From Halosimplex aquaticum (lineage in GTDB: Archaea > Halobacteriota > Halobacteria > Halobacteriales > Haloarculaceae): a DNA stretch of 64,000 nt. The DNA lies in assembly GCF_028747785.1 (NCBI RefSeq), contig NZ_CP118158.1:1178001-1242000 (forward strand), in the 5' to 3' direction. Positions 59,087 through 64,000 of the stretch are shown here, in pieces. Position numbers and translations under genes: made by a program. The stretch's first letter is position 1. Each line of letters opens with the position of its first letter. Under the pieces are notes generated by a model. The model was not told the origin of the DNA and did no database searches. It was given only the letters and a program-made list of their open reading frames with translations.

Positions 59087-59992
59087 ATGCGCGTCGCCAT
59101 CCTCGGCTGCGGCTACGTCGGCCTCGAACTCGGCCGGCGACTCGCGGCCGACCACGACGTCGTCGGCGTCCGCCGCTCGAAGGATGGCGTCGAGCGTATC
59201 GACGCGGCCGGATTCTCCGGCGTCCAGGCGGACGTGACCGACGCGGACGCGCTCGAAGCGGTGCCCGACGCAGACGCCGTGGTCTTCGCGGCGAGCAGCG
59301 GCGGTCGCGGCGCCGAGGCCGCCCGCGAGGTGTACGTCGACGGTCTCACCACCGCGATCGACCACTTCTGCGGGCGCGCAGACCAGCCGGACCGAGTCGT
59401 GTATACGTCGAGCACAGGCGTATACGGCGACCACGGCGGCGACTGGGTCGACGAGTCGACGCCTATCGAGCCGACGACGCCCAAGACCGAAGTGCTGGCC
59501 GAGGCCGAGCGGATCGCGCTCGAACGCTCCGCGGAGTACGGCGCGGAGGGGACCGTCGCGCGCTACGCCGGGCTGTACGGGCCGGACCGCTACCGCCTGT
59601 CGCGCTACGTCGACGGACCGGTGACCGAGGGCTATCTCAACATGATCCACCGCGACGACGCGGCGGGGGCGGTGGGGTACCTGCTCGAATCGGACCGCGC
59701 TCGCGGCGAGGCGATGAACGTCGTCGACGACGAACCGGTCGACAAGTGGGCGTTCGCCGACTGGCTGGCCGAGCAGTGCGAGGAACCCGAACCGCAAAAG
59801 CGGACCATCGAGGACCGACTCGCCGCCGAGGACCTCTCGGAGACGGTCGAGCGGCGCCTGCGGACGAGCAAACGCGTCTCCAACGAGCGGCTGCGAGAGC
59901 TGGGTTACGAGTTCGAGTATCCCACGTTCCGGGAAGGGTACCGGGCAGCCGTCGACGCGTATCTCGGGGACGGCGACCGCGAGGGTGAGTGA
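59087..59992 (+). CDS. NAD-dependent epimerase/dehydratase-like (extended SDR) protein
   Basis: The product is 301 residues. The nucleotide-binding motif ILGCGYVGLELGRRL is at 5-19. The catalytic YTSSTGVYGDHGG contains the SDR serine; the usual Y-x3-K tyrosine is not evident (PTTPKTEVLAEAERIAL occupies that region), as in atypical YeeZ/YfcH-like members. ARYAGLYGPDRY is a substrate-side motif. It is therefore an SDR of the atypical epimerase class, with unclear catalytic ability. Next gene: DHH phosphoesterase, 157 bp downstream. Confidence 0.85.
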   Translation: MRVAILGCGYVGLELGRRLAADHDVVGVRRSKDGVERIDAAGFSGVQADVTDADALEAVPDADAVVFAASSGGRGAEAAREVYVDGLTTAIDHFCGRADQPDRVVYTSSTGVYGDHGGDWVDESTPIEPTTPKTEVLAEAERIALERSAEYGAEGTVARYAGLYGPDRYRLSRYVDGPVTEGYLNMIHRDDAAGAVGYLLESDRARGEAMNVVDDEPVDKWAFADWLAEQCEEPEPQKRTIEDRLAAEDLSETVERRLRTSKRVSNERLRELGYEFEYPTFREGYRAAVDAYLGDGDREGE

Positions 59993-60149
59993 CGGCCTGC
60001 CGCTGGCGGGTGTGAACTCCTGCGAACGCGGTCGGCGAGTCCAGTCGGCGAATCGCCGCAGAAATCGATTCTGTGGCCTCTATTCGGGCGGATACCCGGC
60101 GTGCGGAACAGTGAGAAACTACTTGACCCTCGAAGGCGACAGCCCGGAT

Positions 60150-61340
60150 ATGCCACACGCAGCCGCGGGTGGCGTCGGGATCGCCGCGCCCTCCGACGCC
60201 GCGTCGGCGGTCGCAGAGCAGGACCCGTTGGTCCTCGCGGCCGCCGTCGTCGGATTGCTCGCGGTCCTCGTCGCGCTCTGGTGGGGGATCAGACGCCTCC
60301 GCCGGACGCCCGGCGAGCGGTTCGTCAGTCACCTCGCGGACTACGAGGACGTCTCGATCCTCATGCACCCCAACCCCGACCCCGACGCCATGGCCTCGGC
60401 GCTCGCCGTCGCCGAGTTCGCCGAGGAGGTCGGCGTCGACACCTCGCTGCAGTACCCCGGCCAGATCCGCCACCAGGAGAACCGGGCGTTCGAGACCGTC
60501 CTCGACCTGGACTTCGACCAGATCGACACCGCCAGCGACCTGCTCTCGGAGAACGTCGTCCTCGTCGACCACAACGAGCCCCGCGGGTTCGCCGGCGCGG
60601 AGGGCGTCGACCCCGTCGCGGTCGTCGACCACCACCCCGGCGACGGCACCGGCTCGGAGTTCACCGACGTTCGCCCCGACCACGGCGCCTGCGCCAGCAT
60701 CTTCGCCGAGTACTTCGAGCAACAGGACTGGGACGCCCTCTCGCCCGAGGAGGCCGAGGCCGTCAACGGCGACGCCGACCGCGTCCTCGACTCCGACACC
60801 GCCACCGGTCTGCTCTACGGGATCCAGTCGGACACCAAACACCTCACCAAGGGCTGTTCCGCCGCGGAGTTCGCCGCCAGCGCCTACCTCTACGACGGCA
60901 TCGACGAGGACCGCCTCGACCGCATCGCCAACCCGCAGGTCGACGCCGAGGTCCTCGACGTGAAGGCCCGCGCCATCGACAGGCGCTCGGTCCGCAACGC
61001 CTTCGCCGTCAGCGACGTCGGCGAGGTGTCCAACGCCGACGCCATCCCCCAGGCCGCGGACGAACTCACTCGCCTCGAAGGCGTGACCGCCGTCGTCGTG
61101 ATGGGCCAGAAGGGTGACACGCTGCACCTCTCGGGCCGCTCCCGGGACGACCGCGTCCACATGGGCAAGACGCTCAGGGCGGTGGTCGAGGAGATCCCCA
61201 TGGCCAATGCCGGCGGCCACGCCCGCATGGGCGGCGGCCAGCTCTCCGTTGAGCACATGGAGGGCCTCGGCCCCGGCGACGGCCTCGACCGCCAGGAGTT
61301 CGTCGATCGGCTGTTCGACGCCATGGCCGGCGACATCTAG
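60150..61340 (+). CDS. Membrane-anchored DHH/DHHA1 phosphoesterase
   Basis: The product is 396 residues. One N-terminal membrane helix (PLVLAAAVVGLLAVLVALWWG) replaces the TrkA-N domain found in the relative at 16020-17471. The phosphoesterase core is intact: MHPNPDPDAMASALA, VLVDHNE, DHHPGDG (the DHH motif) and a late GGHARMGGGQL for substrate binding in DHHA1. It probably degrades cyclic dinucleotides or short oligoribonucleotides at the membrane, as bacterial GdpP/NrnA relatives do (family inference). Confidence 0.9.
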   Translation: MPHAAAGGVGIAAPSDAASAVAEQDPLVLAAAVVGLLAVLVALWWGIRRLRRTPGERFVSHLADYEDVSILMHPNPDPDAMASALAVAEFAEEVGVDTSLQYPGQIRHQENRAFETVLDLDFDQIDTASDLLSENVVLVDHNEPRGFAGAEGVDPVAVVDHHPGDGTGSEFTDVRPDHGACASIFAEYFEQQDWDALSPEEAEAVNGDADRVLDSDTATGLLYGIQSDTKHLTKGCSAAEFAASAYLYDGIDEDRLDRIANPQVDAEVLDVKARAIDRRSVRNAFAVSDVGEVSNADAIPQAADELTRLEGVTAVVVMGQKGDTLHLSGRSRDDRVHMGKTLRAVVEEIPMANAGGHARMGGGQLSVEHMEGLGPGDGLDRQEFVDRLFDAMAGDI

Positions 61341-61530
61341 CTGTTCTCCCTGTCTGTGCAGTCGCCGGTACTCCGGTCGTTGGTGATTCTGTCCCGCATC
61401 TGATCTCGACCCGCTCGTTAGGAATGGGTTCGACCGCTGGTGACGGCAAGCGACGAAACCCCTCGCACGGCGCCGTCGCGGGACGAGACGCGCGACAGCG
61501 CGGCCAGAATAAATGTCGATCGGCCGACGC

Positions 61531-62631
61531 TCACTCCCCGGCCACACTGTCGAGGGCGTCCTGGGACGCCCGGCAGACAGCGTCGGGGTCGAGGTCCGTC
61601 TCGGTCCAAGCGGGGAGTCGGTCGTCTGACGCCGGCGGGCGGACGGACTCGGCGTAGGCGTCGACCTGCTCGTGCTCGGCCACGCGGTCGAACTCCAGCC
61701 CGTTGAACGCGGCGTCGGCGGCGTACTGGTCGACGAACCGCCGAGCGGTGGTCCGGTAGCGCTCGCGGAGGGCGTCGTGGTCAACGGCGACGCCGTGGTC
61801 GGCGAGCGCGCCGAACAGCGCGGCCGCGACTTCGTCGGCCATGTCGGAGAGCCCGCCGCGGCCGCTGACGGCGCGGTGGTCGTGCTCGTGGATGCCCAGG
61901 TCGACCTGCGCGGTCCCATCGAAGCCGGCCTCGCGGAAGGCATCGCCGAGGGTGGCGACCTCCAGTCCCCAGCCGCGGGGCGGCCGTAGCTGGCGGACGA
62001 GGTCGCTGGTGGCGGCGAACTCGCCGGCGAGCGCGTAGCGGAACGCGCCGAGGTAGTCGACGATCGGATCGTCGCGCGACTCGCCGAGCGCGGCGACCAG
62101 CGGTTCGTAGAGGAGGCGACAGAGGCGGCCGTAGAGCCGGCGGTTCTCGACGCGGGCGTAGTAGCCCTTGGCGAACGAGTAGTCGCGAGCGAGCGGGAAG
62201 AGCAAGCGGGGGACGTGGTCCGGACCGTAGGTCGTCGCGTCGGCGTCGTGGACGGCGACGAACTCGCTGCGGGCGGCGGCGACGCCGAGCGCGAGCCACA
62301 CGTCGCGGCCCTTGCCGGCCTCGCCGTTCAGGCCATGCTCGTCGAGCAGTGACCGGACGGCCGGGGCGTTACACCACAGCAGGTCGGCGTCGACGTCGAT
62401 CGAGTCGACCCACTCGCGGACGTCGTCGACGGTCCCGCCGCCGGCGCGGAGGGCGACGAGGACCGACTGCGGGTCGACGTCGCCGAGCGTCGAGAGCACC
62501 TGCTCGGCGGCGAGGCTGGCGTGGTCGCGGTCGGTCAGGGGCACGACGACGGTGGCCCGGTCGACGGGGGCCGCGGGGCTCGCGTCGCCGAAGTCGTGCA
62601 GCGTCGCCACCCGCTCCTGGACGTACTCCAT
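61531..62631 (-). CDS. GT-A glycosyltransferase, glucosyl-3-phosphoglycerate synthase-like
   Basis: The product is 366 residues. The glycosyltransferase-2 fold starts near residue 27 (RATVVVPLTDRDHAS). GKGRDVWLALGVAAARSEFVAVHDADATTY (about 107-136) includes the DAD metal/nucleotide-sugar motif, and PRGWGLEVATLGDAF the acceptor helix. The GKG...DAD order and length match glucosyl-/mannosyl-3-phosphoglycerate synthases, which make compatible solutes. Another dedicated sugar transferase is possible. The start at 62631 opens MEYVQERVATLHDFG. Confidence 0.85.
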   Translation of the reverse strand: MEYVQERVATLHDFGDASPAAPVDRATVVVPLTDRDHASLAAEQVLSTLGDVDPQSVLVALRAGGGTVDDVREWVDSIDVDADLLWCNAPAVRSLLDEHGLNGEAGKGRDVWLALGVAAARSEFVAVHDADATTYGPDHVPRLLFPLARDYSFAKGYYARVENRRLYGRLCRLLYEPLVAALGESRDDPIVDYLGAFRYALAGEFAATSDLVRQLRPPRGWGLEVATLGDAFREAGFDGTAQVDLGIHEHDHRAVSGRGGLSDMADEVAAALFGALADHGVAVDHDALRERYRTTARRFVDQYAADAAFNGLEFDRVAEHEQVDAYAESVRPPASDDRLPAWTETDLDPDAVCRASQDALDSVAGE

Positions 62632-62745
62632 CGACGCCCGCTAACGACTCGATTCCCATATAGTTCGCTGTTTCGGCGGACGAGGTCGGCCGGCGACTGC
62701 GGGCTGGCGACCGCGGGCCGGCAACTGCGAGCCGGCGCGGTCGAT

Positions 62746-63921
62746 TCACGCGCGCGCACCGCTCGGGAGTCGCCCGGTCCGCTGGGCAACGACGAGGGCG
62801 GCGAGGACGACGACGAGCGCGCCGGCGAAGGTCCGGAATATCAGGTCGAAGGCCACGTCGGCGTCGCGGAGGAAGCCGACGGCGTACGAGCCGCCGGCCT
62901 GGACGAACATCATCGTCCCCGAGTAGGCGGCGTAGGCGCTCGCGCGGTGGCGGTCCGGGAGCGACCCGAGCAGGTAGGTGTCTATCGCCGGGAAGAGGCT
63001 GTGCGTGACGTAGCCCAGCGCGATGCTGAGAGCGACGACACCGAGGAGCCCGGAGACGGCCGTCAGTGCGAGCAGGACGGCCACGAACCCGCCGAGCAAC
63101 GCGAGCAGATACCGGACCACGTCGAGGCGGTCGGCCAGTCGGCCGGAGAGGAACATGGCGGGGACGCCGGCGCCGAAGACGACCGAGAGGACCGTCCGCG
63201 CGGTCGACTCGGTCAGCGACTTCGTCTCCGCGAGGTAGGTGGGGTAGAAGTTGAACACGCCCTGCCAGACGAACCCCGTGGCGCCCAGCATGACGACGGC
63301 GGCGAGGACGAGTCGCCACTGCGCGCGGACGGCGACGAGCAGTTGTCGGTCCTCGCTGCCGGCCTCGGGCAGGTCCGTGCGCCAGGCCGCGACGGTGAAC
63401 GCGACTGTCGCGACGGCGGTCCCGACGGTCATGACCCGGAAGGTGGTCGGCCACCGCCCGGCGTCGAGGACGGCGGTGACGAACAGCGGGGCGCCGACTG
63501 CTGCGATCTGCGCGGCCGTGCCGTGGACGCCGAGCGCGGTGCCGACCCGGGAGGGATAGAGTTCGCTGACCAGCGGGTTGGCGGCGATGAAGTACGCGCC
63601 GCCGGCCGCCCCCATGAGGAACGCCGCGGCCTGGAGCGCGCGGATGCCCGGCGCGACCGACGCGAGCGCAGTGGCCGCGGTCAGCGTCGCGCCGGTCGCG
63701 AAGACGACGGCGTGGCGCGGGACGCGGGTCAGGAGGTATCCGGTCGGGATGCGCGGGACCGCGCTGCCGACCCAGACGAGCGAGGCGAGCAGGCCGACGG
63801 CCGAGGCGTCGACGGCGAGCGCCGCCCGGAGCGGGTCGAGCAGCGGCGCGAACACGACCCGCCCGAGGTTGACGACGAACACCATCCCGCAGAGCGAGCC
63901 GAAGAGGTGGCGGCGGGTCAC
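62746..63921 (-). CDS. MFS transporter
   Basis: The product is 391 residues, GTG start, about 12 membrane segments in two halves with a charged loop near residue 190. The 2-3 loop has the reduced motif GYLLTRVPRHAVV, and helix 5-like GTALGVHGTAAQIAAVGAPLFV follows. The second-half loop GRLADRLDVVRYL is the classic MFS motif A. Drug, nitrate or organic-acid antiporters share this architecture, so the substrate is unassigned. It is alone in direction with the glycosyltransferase gene behind it. Confidence 0.9.
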   Translation of the reverse strand: MTRRHLFGSLCGMVFVVNLGRVVFAPLLDPLRAALAVDASAVGLLASLVWVGSAVPRIPTGYLLTRVPRHAVVFATGATLTAATALASVAPGIRALQAAAFLMGAAGGAYFIAANPLVSELYPSRVGTALGVHGTAAQIAAVGAPLFVTAVLDAGRWPTTFRVMTVGTAVATVAFTVAAWRTDLPEAGSEDRQLLVAVRAQWRLVLAAVVMLGATGFVWQGVFNFYPTYLAETKSLTESTARTVLSVVFGAGVPAMFLSGRLADRLDVVRYLLALLGGFVAVLLALTAVSGLLGVVALSIALGYVTHSLFPAIDTYLLGSLPDRHRASAYAAYSGTMMFVQAGGSYAVGFLRDADVAFDLIFRTFAGALVVVLAALVVAQRTGRLPSGARA

Positions 63922-64000
63922 ACCGCGGGGTTGGTGCGCGGCCCTTCAAGCGTTGCGACTGCGACCGGCGATCCGACCGCCGTTCCGGCGTATCGCCCGA

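Overview
The window is a gene-dense, high-GC stretch of a haloarchaeal (class Halobacteria) chromosome. The proteins are strongly acidic. Promoters are archaeal TATA boxes about 25-30 bp upstream of starts, often giving leaderless messages. Marker families include a CetZ tubulin, HalOD1 and Bat-type HTH_10 proteins, SipW-type signal peptidase, many CxxC micro-proteins and haloarchaea-only DUFs. The exact genus cannot be fixed from the sequence alone.

Layout. 1-4.4 kb: two convergent VOC dioxygenase-like genes, a serine hydrolase, an aldehyde dehydrogenase and a small membrane protein. 4.6-5.8 kb: an Lrp/AsnC regulator, then a HalOD1 protein and two zinc micro-proteins. 5.9-15.2 kb: branched-chain amino acid synthesis, leuA then ilvB-ilvN-ilvC-(unknown)-leuC-leuD-(cyclase)-leuB. 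Both leuA and ilvB have a short reading frame exactly where a leaderless transcript would start, and the ilvB leader carries competing hairpins. 15.3-17.5 kb: small haloarchaeal genes and a TrkA-N/DHH protein. 17.6-18 kb: tRNA-Lys followed by scattered copies of its own 3' end. 18-21.6 kb: aldo/keto reductase, a Tat lipoprotein with a transglutaminase fold, and micro-proteins.

21.6-28 kb is an accessory island with lower GC. It holds two related tyrosine integrases, each with a cysteine-rich insertion before the HxxR motif, two winged-helix regulators, zinc micro-proteins, an IS5-type element that has landed in a low-GC membrane gene, paired operators, and a diverged ~50-bp promoter-like sequence present at both sides in inverted orientation. 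It looks like the remnant of one or two SNJ2/pleolipovirus-like integrated elements.

28-45 kb returns to core genes: lipoprotein, RHH protein, tRNA-Val, nucleoside hydrolase. A compact surface module follows, with an HTH_10 regulator divergent from two SipW-substrate-like exported proteins and their signal peptidase. Next come an acyl-CoA carboxylase carboxyltransferase with an unusual N-terminus, a large glycosylated surface protein, the fructose-bisphosphatase/aldolase pair and fatty-acid-type dehydrogenases. 45 kb: a hicBA toxin-antitoxin pair whose toxin has an in-frame stop. 47-48.5 kb: CetZ. 48.5-58.6 kb: one tightly overlapped operon for a type IV pilus-like machine (ATPase, TadC-like membrane platform, several single-TM exported proteins and a 1082-residue exported protein). 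58.7-64 kb: DUF5791-like, NAD-dependent epimerase, a second DHH protein, a glycosyltransferase and an MFS transporter.

Start codons were chosen from homology, operon overlap and TATA spacing; most family names come from recognised motifs and remembered family features, without any database search.
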